Assembly (NCBI GenBank): GCA_026745465.1
Contig: JACYXH010000473.1
Location: 2,170,691 to 2,234,690 of the forward strand
Reading direction: 5' to 3'
DNA: 64,000 nucleotides
Origin: Lota lota
Lineage: Eukaryota > Chordata > Actinopteri > Gadiformes > Lotidae
Part shown: positions 36,974 to 49,900 of the stretch, one piece after another
How positions within the stretch are numbered: position 1 is the stretch's first letter
Layout of the letters: every line of letters starts with the position of its first letter
Notes under the pieces: generated by a model
Databases searched by the model: none
Told to the model about the DNA's origin: nothing
The model's input: only the letters and a program-made list of their open reading frames with translations
Program-made: the position numbers and the translations under genes

Positions 36974-37429
36974 CTGCAGCGCGAATAAGAACAGCTTCAA
37001 TTCAAAACGTGAAATAGTTCAGGAATCTCATTTGGGTTATTGTTCTACAGAACAAAAGTGTTTGAGGTAGATTTATGAGGCATACATAAAGTCTAATCAA
37101 CCTTGCTCATCGACTTGAAAAAATTATACAGTAAATAACACTTAACATACGCCAAAAATAATGAGGTAGCAACTTTGCTAATCGATAAGGTTGAGATCAA
37201 CTTATCAGGAGACAAATTGATCTAGAACTAACAGGACAATTCATGCCCATAATAAGGCGACTTAAAGAAAGGCATCGTTGTAATTTTTGAATAAACATAA
37301 ACACGCACTTTAGTGCCTAGACGGGTATAATGTTCGCTGACGTTCAAAGGCTGGTTCATGAAATAAATCTGAAATTGTAGTGACAGAGAAATAGCGTCGA
37401 AGTATGAGGTGCGTCTCTCCTCCCCCACA

Positions 37430-37794
37430 GAGTCAACATGACTGCGGAGCCCCGCGGATAAAACGGGCGCACCGAGTAGCCTCCACAGAAAATGTCCAAT
37501 GTATGCTGTCCGCTTCTTAGAGTCCGTGTTGTCGTCTCCCCTCTAGTCCACCATCAGGGCCCGTTCCTCGGCGTCAGGCGCAGCCAGCGACCGATGGTAG
37601 TAGCAGCACTAGCCTCGGACCAGAAGACCCTAAGTTATTCATGAAAGCGTTTGCTCACAAGCGACACGGTCCATCGCGTGGACCAACCCAGAGAGATCGA
37701 GGAGCCCTGAACGTTTGAACGGAACGATCGTTAGACTCCAGCAACACCTTTCCAACGATGTTGCACGCAATTTGCAAGTTTACCTCTGCTCCGG
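37430..37794 (-). other. trim71: Probable trim71 5' non-coding exon and promoter region
   Basis: A strong donor (CAGAG then GTAAAC) ends a candidate exon at 37794 on the minus strand. It would splice to the acceptor at 36974-36975, just before the start codon. The surroundings from about 37.4 to 38.3 kb are richer in CpG than the flanks. The exon's 5' limit is not visible and the transcript start would lie above 37794. The listed interval below the donor is intron or flank kept here only to mark the region. Confidence 0.3.
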
Positions 37795-40410
37795 CTAGGA
37801 GGGAGACCACTTCCTATTAACCTCTCCCTCTCTGGCTATGTATGCGCGGAGGAATGCAATGGGCTTTTCCACGCGCCTCTCTGGAGAGTCCTGCAATTGT
37901 GCGAGAACACTGCCCTCTAATCTGGAAGCCCGGTCTAAAACGACCAGTTCAGTATGTAGGTGCCCTCTCTTCCTTTTCCCCAGTTTTCGGCGATATAAAC
38001 AAAACATGGAGTGTGCGCTCTACGCACTGGTCCCCCGTCTCGTGGGCGCGTGTTGATAAGGTTGCTCCTCCAACCGCTCTATACTGAGTAAAATGGACAC
38101 ACATTTCCGCCCTGAGGAGGGGGAGGGTGGGAAGTAGGAGGAGGGGCTGGTTCAGCGCTGCAAGACTCGCCCCGGATTGGGGAGGGGAAGGGAGGCTCGG
38201 CTCTCTCAAGCCGCCGCGTTGTGTGTGGGTGTGGGTGTGTGTGTGGGAGAGAACCACGCATGCGTTCGTGAGCGCTTGATATTTAAACAAGGTAAAAGGT
38301 GATAGAATAATAAAATGTGTCAATAGTAGGGAATATTGCTGTTTAAGCAGCACACAGGTTTCCTAAATCCAAAAGTCACTATTATGTAAGCCTATCTGTT
38401 ACGTGACTATGTATGCCTACTGCCCTTATCACTACAAGGTTGTATATAACTAAAACAAAAGTAGTGTCTACATTTGATTTCGATTTGATGAGCAGATGCG
38501 CTTATTCTCAATCAATGCAAATGCCCCGTGCAATCACACTGACGCCAGGATCCAGATAGAGCCATCAATTATGTAGTCGTTCACCACGCAGCCACATAAT
38601 GCTATTCGTGTTTTATCACTATTTGAATGCACCGAGATCAAAATCCCTTTCAATCAAACTAACCTTTCTTTAAAAAAAAATCAAAAGGGAAGGGTTCATG
38701 TGGTGCACGGGTCCTTTTGTATACCTTTTGTTGCCTTGTATATAACGAGGCAAATCTATTTCAAACTTGGGTATACAGTGTAAACTGTAGCTTATATAAC
38801 TCGCATTTGGATTTGTGGAGTAGCATGATTCAATCAATGCAACCCAAAGGCGCATATCTCATTACAACTTAGCACAAACATGGGTATTTTCTGGAGGGGA
38901 CATCAATAATATCACCAACTTCCGGCTTTTCAGAAGTTGGAGGGGACTCGCCCTGAAAACGAAAACTTTGGACCAGAATCTTGACAGCATAAACAGAACC
39001 CGTAAAAGGCTGGCCTGAATATGCCTTTGAGCCATTTTTTTATCGGTTCTGGGAAGAACCATTCGGGCCGGACTGAATCCTATACTGTGGGATATATGGC
39101 ATAACACTGAATAGACATACATTGTTTTTGATAAATGAACATGTCACTGTACTAGTGGTAGCAAAGTATTACCAGTTTGTCATGGTAAAAAAAAAAATCG
39201 ACTCGTTCCTGGTCGCACATCACTAGCTGCGAATAGGGAGCTATGAATCGGGAGCTAACTTCAGCTTCGTCCTACGTCTTGCCGCTAACACTATGGCCTA
39301 ACCGCGCCCTCTTCGTTAACCTCCATTTCTCCTTGCAACGCAATCTGTCTAAATGTCACAAGTGGCGGAAATATACTGTATATCAAAGATGTATCGCACG
39401 TTCACTTGTAGTTTTGAGCAATGCGAAGAGCATAATTTAAAGGTTTTGACATGTGAGAATGATGAGAAACTTGTGAGAATAGCGCAGCAGACCCGGTCGC
39501 CTTTTCATGTGGTTAAGGTAATAAAGAATATGGAGTACTATAAAGACTGCGGAGCAGCGTTGCCGTTGCTCCTGCCTTTCCTTGTGTGCAACATGCTGCC
39601 ATGTTTAGCCTTTATTATTCCACTCTGACGTTGATTAGGGTCTGCCAGAGACATTTAGAGACTTCTCTCTGAATAGCTCTGGGCTCTGCGTGTTAACTCT
39701 TCCCCCACCCCCACGAGGTCCAGTGAACAATTTATCCTTTCAGCAGCTCCATAACCACGCAGAAGACTGACTTTTTAACGGGGGCTGGCAGACAAGTGTG
39801 TATGATGAGACTAAGAGCTACGCGGGCTAATTGACGTGTCATGGACGTCATCATCAGGCTTCTTAATTAGGTAGTTATCGCCCCTTTTATGTATGGCTAT
39901 GGTAATAGTGATTGCAGGAAAGGTATGATGCAGGCTGAAAGGTAAAATAAGGTGTCGACAGCATGCCAGGTCATTTCTATTGTTTTGCAGCCAACTTGTC
40001 AGCTAAATTACGACGTATTTTTATAAATCTGAGACCGGGCAGTCGGCTTTGATGAGCAGTTTGGCAATGAAGGCAAAATGTGAAAAACAAAAACAAATGC
40101 GCGTTGTCGTCTACCCTCTAGCGGAATCATGAAGCTGCTACCGAAATGCATGCATTAGATGTTGGGGAACACAGATCAAATCAACGGGCATGCTTTGGTT
40201 AAAAAAAATCTGTTCCCTTAAATATAACCTACAAGATTTGTTTAAAACAATGAGCTAATGATGAGACAAACAATTTAATACATTTAAAAAGTCATACAAA
40301 AGAAACAAAGATCAGTGCTTGGGAACTGGCAACAGGAGCATATTCAACAGAAATCTAAGGTAAAACAAAAATACCTTAAAACAAATATGCATAAACATGA
40401 ACCAACTTTG
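37795..40410. other. Intergenic spacer between topaz1 and trim71
   Basis: About 2.6 kb with no supported gene. The part nearest 37.8-38.3 kb is GC-rich and probably contains the trim71 promoter. The rest is AT-rich and unremarkable. Confidence 0.6.
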
Positions 40411-40421
40411 TTTATTTTATT
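40411..40421 (-). terminator. topaz1: topaz1 polyadenylation signal
   Basis: Two overlapping AATAAA hexamers on the minus strand, about 285 nt after the topaz1 stop codon. Confidence 0.6.
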
Positions 40422-40701
40422 ACACATAACTGTAATGTTTAACGCCAAATGAAAACAAGGTATCCATATTTGTTATGGAAAATATTTGTAAAAACCAAAA
40501 TAAAGGAAACCATTCTGCGGGCGCACGTTGTAGGGCCCACTATGCCCCAGGAGACGAATACCACTAAATAAGTATAAACTACACAGCAAAGTGCTTGGCC
40601 TAACACACAATCATTTGTTTTTTTCAAGCCATGACTCCATTGCTGGTATTCCTGGGCCCCTTGTAGGGGGAATGCAGGCGGTTTTCTCAGGCTTGGAATG
40701 C

Positions 40702-40969
40702 CTATGTCGAGGGGAGTCGAGATTGGCTTCGTGCAGTGGGAGGGGAGGTGCCGGGTGAGGTTACCGCTAAGAGGTTGCTCCACACCTCGTTGGCCCACGA
40801 GCGGTTGTGCTGGAGCCAGTGGCGCACCGAGGGCATGTCCAGCGTGAACACCTGCTCCTGGGAGGGGTTGATGGCGGTGAAGTGAACCGTCAGCCTGGGG
40901 TGGAGTACGCCCACCGCCGAGAAGAGGCGGTTGCTGGCCGACAGGTAAACCCTCTCACAGGTGTGGCTC
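40702..40969 (-). CDS. topaz1: topaz1 last coding exon
   Basis: Enters in phase 2, reads SHTCERVYLSASNRLFSAVG through HNRSWANEVWSNLL, then a low-complexity Ser/Pro tail to the stop. A GTAACC after SNLLA could be a donor, in which case the tail would be intronic and a further exon missing. Confidence 0.8.
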
Positions 40970-43900
40970 CTGATTGGAGGGAGAGGGGGTATTACCACAC
41001 ACACCCACACACACCCACACACACACACCCACCTTACCGTTGGAGGGTGATGCAGAGGCTAGCCGCGGTGTCCGCTAGGTTGAGCTCCAAGGAAGGGTTA
41101 GTGGAGATGAACATCTCAAGGCAGAGAGCCATCTCTATCTCTCCCAGTGTCGGGGGGACGCAGAAGGACTGCAGGCCCCGGGGTACGGCCACTTCGGGGT
41201 AGTAGCCGGCAATCAGCGCACCTGCACCCCAAACCCCCCAGACCGTTTCAGGGTGAGGCCAAGGTCATGTGTTTCTCCCCGTTCAAGCGACAGCGCTTCA
41301 TGCTTCTGCTACGTTGATCAAATGTGTTCATGTTGTTTCAATGCATGCCGTTTTTATTACTGTAGCTGCTGCCGGTGGGGAAAACAAACATTGCTCTTTG
41401 TATGCGCTGGGTACAGCTGTAATTTACTTCAGCAAGAATCCGTCTCTTCAATTCACCTTAAAATTATGTTGTTGCCCAAAGAAAACACATTTCAAATGAT
41501 CCTATTAATATTCCATTGATAATGGTAGCCTGGAAACGAGACAAATCCGCAAGCACATGTTTTATTTGCTCTGGCATATGAGGCCTTTTGGTCTACGCCT
41601 GTTGACAACGCAGTGCACAATTTTGATTCCACCCACAATCGGCATTCAAAAAATACACGACTTGATACAAGAACACAAATCTTCACAGCTTTCACAGATG
41701 GAAAAACAATCCATTGTCGTACGTGCTTGGAGATACTTACGTCGGAATATTTTCCGTGCGCGGAGCCAGAACTTCTGCTTGCCCAGTTTGTTGAGGAGGG
41801 TCTGCAGCAGGCCCACCTCCACCTCCAGCTGCTTACACAACATCAGCTCCACCAGGTCTGAAGCCACGATAAGCATCTGTTTCTCCATGCACGCCTGCAG
41901 GTGAGCATTAAACACGGCGCCGTACTGGGAAACATCAACAGACTCTGCAGAGAGGGGAGGACATTGTAGATGTTCTATGCATGGTTGGAGTCGAGTCTAA
42001 AGCCACAGTTTCTTTCCCAGGTGGATACATTTGAACACAACCATTTCACGTCGTGTAGCTCGGGAAAAGCGCATTCAAACAAAGAGGTTTTGAATATGCC
42101 GAAAGAACAGTTTGACGTGATACATATTTATCAAGTCAACCCCCATAAGACTATATTCGCCTCATTGCAGTGATTATGTTATTTAATCAGGAGACACCAC
42201 AGCCTCATTGTACTTGAATTCATGTTTAAAGTAGGTAAATTTGGTGTTTTGTCACACCAAAGTTTTGCAACGTCAATATAATGTAATGGGCACCATTCAT
42301 TATCTCATTGGGAACGGGGGCGGGGAAGAGGGTTGACAGGAAAACCCAGGAACCCTTTCCCTGCTGTGAATCCCGAGTGGACATGGCCTACTGCGTGGTG
42401 CTCCCTCACCGTGGGGCTCCTTGAGGCCCGGGAGGTTTGAGAGGATCTCCAGCGCGTCTCTGTGGGACGTGTTCTCCGCCAGCCGCATCAGGAGATGGGT
42501 GCGTTTCTCCAGGTCGTCGGGCGCACACGGCCACGAGCAGGAGTCCAGGAACCACTCATTGTCTACATCACACAACAAATTCAACAAGTGGTGGAAACCT
42601 GAGAGGCAACACTGGTCAACAACTTAATATTTCCTCTTGTACTTACATTATATCAGATAGCTTTTGAGCCAAGGTCAAACTAAACAGGACATTGTCATAC
42701 CTACCACAAACAAGCTGTCATTCACAAGGGTAGTTTAGATAATGTGGCCTTTCCACCAGAATGACACCCAAACAAATGAGTTTATCTGGACATGCTTTTT
42801 GTATCATAATCTCTCCTCCATACTTGAGGACAGCTATACCTCTGAGTGTGTTGAGCGCACCCTCTATGCTGCCAGTCAGCAGGAAGAGATTGGAAGCGAT
42901 GGTTATTAGGGAGCAGCGAGAAGCAGCACTCTCGTTGCCAAACAAGCCTTTCAGCGTTGAGAAGGCAACCTGGACGCTGGACAGAATCTCCACCACTCGC
43001 CGACCCTGTTCACACATACATGAATGAAATATTTACAGGCAGCTCAAGTTTAACTGTGTTTTCAAAATACCTTGGCAGTCATGGCAGAAGAAGCGGAGCT
43101 GAAGAGCCATTTGGAGGTTTCATTTTAAATAAACAGACTTGTCTTTTCTTACAATAGGTTTTTATAGTAGTTTCAGAGCAGGGGATTTGGAACACTCGAT
43201 GCACATGCCATTGCATACAATTGGCATTAGGTGTTCATGCATATGCTTACTGTACACACAGACACACACTAACTACCTTCCCCCACTGGTGGGTTTTGTA
43301 GTATCTAACCATAAGCGAGACCCCAATACGGCCAAGGGTGGTCTTCATGAGGTCATCTGCGCTCTCCTGCAAGACTGAAAGTAGAACCAATTAAAACAAA
43401 ATGTCAACATTAAAAACATTAAAAGATGTGACGCTGCTGCTACAAATTTCTCTGCGATTCTCAGAGTGAACGGACAATTCCGAAGCTGCAAAAAGGTACA
43501 TATCGTTACCCGTGTCCGTGAAGGTGGCAAAGGGAATGGGCAATTTCCTGCTATTCTCGGTCAAGAGGGCTACGGCGATGCGTTCGTTGAGCTGCTCCAG
43601 GTTGAAGGGGAGCACGCTGGACTGGCATAGCTTCTTGAACACCAAGCCCAGCCGCTGCCAGTTCCTTTGCTTGTTGCACAGCTGAGGAGATAAGATGGCG
43701 GAGACACAGGAAGCACAATCACACGCGGGGCGCCCACTTACAGACGGTGGGTGCATTTTTAAATAACCCCATGGTGCAATGGCGTGTGGCCCCAAAACAA
43801 ACCTCCACTTCCACAGTGGCGTAGGCCAAGTTCAGACTTTCAGGGCAGCCATTGCTTGTGGTGGTGGTGGTGGTGAGGGGGGGCGGAAACCTTTGAAGTA

Positions 43901-46900
43901 CAGAACTAGAATCTTTATAATGTCATTGGACCATGTATATTGAATGGTGATTGGAGAGTGGAGGGACAGTGTGTGGGCATTGCACTCACATGCCTGGCTT
44001 CACCAACAGAGTGTTGCCGTGGAAATCGGGACTCATCTGGGCACCGTCCATACTCGGCGGCACGGCCGACATTGACATCTGGGAGATCGCAAACGTAACC
44101 ACGGTGACAGGGAGGGGGGCGAGAGGAGAATTGTCAGTACAAAGATCAAAAGAATGAGGCTTGTTCAAGCAGACAGGAAGTGAGATGCGTTGCTCGCCTG
44201 GTACCTGGGTTGTGAGCCTTTCGAGTTCAGGCATGATTGCAGTGAGGCCCTTCTCTCGCACAACGTTGAAGAGCTCCAGCAGGAACTCTGGTACCAGCTG
44301 GTCGCCGGAGAACAGGAAAAGGGTCACGCAGTAGGAAAGGGAGGGACAAGGAACAGCGTCAATAGGTGACGTATGAGTTGAGTTATTGGTGCCATTTAGC
44401 TACTTGACTGTCGGTTCACGATGCAGAACACCCCAATGTCCAAAGGGAATTAATATCAAAATTAGCATGGAAGTCTTTATGAAATTGCCCTAGAATTTAC
44501 TCATTTCATTTTCAGAGAAACAAACGTCTCTTTGGGAAACACAGATACTAGTTATACTAGTAGTTTTTCTCCTAATTAAAAGATTGTATTGTTTTTACGG
44601 GTGCTGAAGAAGGTGTTCAACTCAATTGTTCATCTCAACTGTACTCCCACAGAGTATTTAGAAACAATTTTGTAGCGTCGCCATGTCGGGTTCATCCTGC
44701 TAAACTAAACCCTTGTATAACTGTATTCATACAATGACGTGAGAAAATAATTGCTTGAAAATATACACAGAACTGAGCAGCCTGACCAAGACCACTTCAC
44801 CGTGATCTCGTGTGTGACGATGATGTTGAGGACCGAGAGGATGTCCGTGAACAGGCCAGCCTTGAGCAGCGCCCACAGAAGACATGTCACCACGTGGTTG
44901 GAGAAAAACAGTCCTGGAGAATTCTTCTGGTAGTAGTCTGTAAACACGGCACCTAGAGGACAAGAGACCAGGAGGGGGAGGGATTATTTTATGAGACATC
45001 TGTTTGATTAACATGAATAGAAACCAAGATTACTGAATGACTCAATTAGGACTGCAACTGTTATTTTAATTGTTGATGAATTCATCTATAATTAATTTTA
45101 ATAGATTAGTAGATTCATTATTTAGTCCCTGTAGTACATCATTTCAAATGCTCATCACAAGTAACGAGAGCCCAGAGTTTTCTCATTTGTGTGCTTTGTC
45201 TGACAAGCAACCAAGAGAATGGCTTCATTTGATAAATAGGTCAAATCCTGTTTGCTTTTCTCAATTGCATCCAAGGTTTAAACGTCCTCACACAGTGCTC
45301 CTATTATAAGTAATCTGACCAATTAACCAAATGTAATCATAAAATGTTGCTTTACGTTGGATGGGGAGGTGGAGTGTGATGAAAAAAGAAAAGAGTAAAT
45401 AATTCATGCCAAAACACAACAGAGTAAGGACAAATACTGATATTGGTACACTGCTTTAGACGGAATGAAAACGTACTTGCTTTTTGCAGACGCAGTGGAT
45501 TCTTGCTAAATCGTAGGACAGTCTCTATACAAAACTAGGAAGAAAGCACACAGGCCCTTTATAAACTGGTGTGAAGTGAAAATCATAGCCCTTTAGAGGG
45601 CGCTGATACACAACCATCCAATAATTTCCCTTGATCCATTTTTATACATAAAGAAACAAATGGTTTGCATAAAAAATGAAATTGAAGACTAACCAGCAGC
45701 AAAAGACACTAGAGACTGTGCTTTGACAACATTTTTCATTATCGTCTTTGGTCTAAACTCATCATGACAGCATACAGAGGATTTGGTTGCAATACGGTGC
45801 TTTGATTAAAAAATTCAAGACCACTTTAAGATTTGTAAGGACCCGTAGGCCTTATACACTGATAATAGCGTTGATAATGACCATTAACACATTTTAAGTC
45901 ATATTTAAATATTTTAAAAATAGATTTACCTTTTCATCCCCTTCATTAGGCGAGTGTGAGAATCGACAGAACTTGAACAAACACGACATCGTCTCACTGA
46001 AGTAAAACCTACAGTACTAGAGGTACAGAGCAGTGGTCAAAGGTTACATTTTAGTATTATTATACCTGGTTTCTGGCATGCTGGAATTTTGCAAAATTCG
46101 CAATCAGGAAATGTGACTGCGATTATGGGTCGTATAACTTGTGCTATTAGAGGCTGCCTCAACAATTGAAAGAGAAGGATGTCCCTTCTTTTTAATAAGT
46201 GTTTTGAAAATGTCCTCCAACTTAGTCTGTGTTCTGGAGCCCCCCCCTACCATTTGCACTGCCGCCTAAAGGGGACCAATCATTGAGGATTTGTTTAAAA
46301 GCTTTAAACCTAAAAAGAAATCCACCCAAACCATGTTCTTACAACTTTCTTTTTTTTAACTCCTTGAGTGAGATTGTGATATAGCTGGCGATTTCCTACA
46401 CGGTCATGATACATGGATTTAAATCAAGCAGTCTTGAACTGTGATCAGGGTTCCCAGGAGACAGACTAGTAGGCTATATAATAGCAAAATAATTTCAGAT
46501 TTCTATGCCAAAATCTCATGTCATCTTCTCATTGTAGGAGGAGGTACACCAAGACCATCCTTTGTCCATAATATTAACAAGGTACATTCCCAAATAACAT
46601 TCATGTTTTCTATGCTGGATCGATGGCACTAACTTAGAAGGAAGTTCTTGTACAATTATGTTTGAACCAGAAGAAAAACAGTAGGTGGGGCAGAATAAGG
46701 ATAAAACTGAAGTTACAGAGAACTGGTCAGAGGTTACATTATGTAGCAACAAACAGCCATACAAACTAAACATTAGCCTCAGGCATTCCACATTATGTCC
46801 TGCTTGAATAAACAAATGTAGTAATAGCGGGGTCTTTTGAAAATGAGGCCAATATATTTTCTTGAATGAGTGTCATGGTCATGCTAGAGGACTTACAGTG

Positions 46901-49900
46901 GTAGACTGATGCTGCCTTAAAACTCCCAGGTCCTCTCGGATTTTCAACCTCTGCCCTGGAAGGGAAATCCAAAATCCATTATGTCCTAATAATTAAACTA
47001 CACTGAACATTTAAATACATTTAATAATTGGATCAGTCCCCTGGACGTAAATATTCTACAACAAGTTTAAGAATGCGGCCCGCCATTCGCATTATGAGGA
47101 TCTTCCACATCATTACCCTCAAGGCTCGAAATTTAGATTTGACTTAGCCAACACCCATAGCTCTAGCGTTTGTCTTACCTTCAGTTAGGTCACGATCAAG
47201 TTAGGTTTTGGTCTGCGAGTGAACTTTGCATTACAAAAAGTTATTTTAAGAATCTAAATAACTTCCATTTGCTACAAACTTTCCCCACACATCAATGAAC
47301 TGGGGGTACTGACCTGATCATTGAGCCACTCACCATTGTCACAGTTCTTGGTTCCAACTGAATTAAACAAGGGTTTATTTGCCTGAATGGTCAGGGGCCT
47401 ACGAAAAAAATAAAATAAAAACTATGACCACCAAATACCTAGCCTATTCAGTCCAGAAATTTTGGTGTATTTACCCGTCAGAGGTGTCCCCGGTTTGGTT
47501 GTTGTTGGTGTCCAATTTATTCTGTTTGAGAGAATAATTCAAATAAATAATGACTCAAGACTTTTGAACACATGTCTTTGTGCGGTTGGTCCTTGTGTCG
47601 ATTGTGTTTCTGTTAAGGGTGTAACGGTGTAGGTTAGTCATGATTCTGCTAAATTCGTTACCATCTATCCATCGCTATCTCAGACACAGACAACGTGTCT
47701 CAACATTTTTGACGGGAACAGTTGCACCCCTAGTTTCTTTGCAGAGATAGATAATAAGTTAATTGTTCAATTTATTTAAAGGTGCTGTAGTTAAGAGCAT
47801 TTAAGAGCTATAATTTGAGTACATGTACGTGTATGTGAGGGAAATGCTATGGGACAATATCTGCACTGGTTGACAGAGATACTGCAGCAGCCTTTTACAA
47901 TGGGTATGTATTTTTTTAACTATCATCAACCATAAGTATCAGATATCAGTTCCGCCTCATAAGACAAGCACTCATGGGTTCCGTCTCAGAATCACTAAAG
48001 ATTACATTGAGCAATATTCCTACTGAAAGAAATAGGTACGTTAGTAAGAGGATACACACATTTTCATGCCATCAGCCTCCTACAACCAGAATGCACATTT
48101 GCCGTTGGGAGCATTAACAACTGCAAGGGGAGGAGTGACACCACTTGCTTCCAGTTTTGACTGAAGAACCTCAGTCGTGGCGGTGGATGAAGCTTTCAGA
48201 AGGGGATTTTAATACTGTATCATACAAATACTACTTGTCATACCAATACTTGTATGCATGTTACGAATACCACTTATCATACTCACAGGCATACTTATAC
48301 TACATCTTCTACTTATCATACTTCACCATACTACAACTTTAAACCATTTCTTAAACCACTTAAATGGTTTGTATCTTTATACTGTTGCGCTTACTCTACT
48401 CCGACTACATTTCTGAACAAATATTTTCTGAGTACAGCTACTCAGTCTTTCTATACGTCTTGAACTGTAGCTCTATAGACGTGTAGCATATTTTACACCA
48501 CAGCACTCGCCTAATTTTTTCACATGAAATGCATTTTCTAGCTATTCAATTATTCTTATGCAATTGTTAATATGGAGGTGGTAAGAGAAAATCAACAGAG
48601 CAGGATTCATTAAAACTTGTATGTGTCAGAACAGACAAATCTCCCAAACAACCCAGCCACCGTAACTATATACACAACATACACAATTTGACAGAAAATA
48701 TAATTTCCAGTCAAATGTCCATTTAACACACCTGTCCAACAAATGGATTGGTGGTGGGACAGCTGTTGCTTGGTGTTGGGGAAGGGGTGAAACGTTTGGC
48801 ACGCCATGGTCTGTCCCTCTCCTCTGTAGTATGCACACATAACAGCATGTTCAACATCCAACTCTGTGCCATTAACTTCAAACTGTTTAAACTTAAAAAC
48901 ATGTGAGGGATCGTCCTTAATCTGTAAATTCTAGCAATACCTTCAATTGGATCAGCCAATACAGATCTCATGGAGCATTGGACTGTTGCTGGAGTAACTC
49001 TGTAAAACCAAATACATTTGACTTTCAATTTTTTAAGTAAATAAATAAAATGCAAACAATTGTTTGCGGAAAGGAAAAAATTACTACCTATTTTTGGCCT
49101 CCAATAATGCTCTGCCAGCTCGCGACATAAAGCCACCAGGTGGGATTTTAGGAGGCCCTGCACTCTTCAGAGAGCCCAGTTTGAACATGCTCTGCTTAGG
49201 CATGTTATCAAACAGATCTGGGTCATCCTGGACCACATCAACAAGTAGTATATCGTGCTCGTAGGCTGTGATCTCATCGAGAACGTCAGTCTTAGAATCC
49301 AAAGATGGTGCAACACAAACTTTGGTGTCTTGGTTCCTCTGGTTTGGCATGAGACTTGTGTAGGACGGCCTGGTCGGTGAGGAGAGAGGAGAGAGCAGTG
49401 GCGAAGGTAGAGACAGATCCATGTAAATAATTGACCACTGTTCCACTGGAACACTATGCAACAAGTGGGGGCCATCAAGGGGGGAGTCGATTTGGAAAAT
49501 GTCCGCTTGAGTTTCGTTTTTTTCTGGAGTCACAATATTGGAGTTACACGTAAAAAATGAATCAGAGTTGTGTGAAGGTGTGGAGGAATGAGTAGAACTT
49601 GATGAATCTGTGTCGTTTTCTTTATCATGCCAGGGTGAATCGTCGATAGCACTGACCTCATGTCCGGGCGAAGAAAACGAGGAGCTTGGTGACGGGACAT
49701 CTTTGTTTAAGTTAGCAAATGCAAGTGGCCAGGAACATAGCATCGTTGAGAGGTTGCCTCTGTCCTCAGGTTTAGAAATCGATAGTGGGGAGGCAGTTGC
49801 GCTTTCACGAACACTGGGACTGAGAAGCAAAGGAGTTGAGAGAGGAGTAGAACCTAAGCTGTTGGGTGTCTCACATCCACCCCTCAGCCATGAAGATCTT

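Noticed and set aside
37063-37169. Two further let-7 8-mer matches (37063-37070 and 37162-37169)
   Set aside because: They lie in the intron between the probable 5' exon and the first coding exon of trim71, so they would not be in the mature mRNA.
48110-48130. Acceptor-like TCCCCTTGCAG in a topaz1 intron as a missing exon
   Set aside because: The following frame stops after 13 codons with no good donor in a usable phase, and the flanking exons already join in frame.
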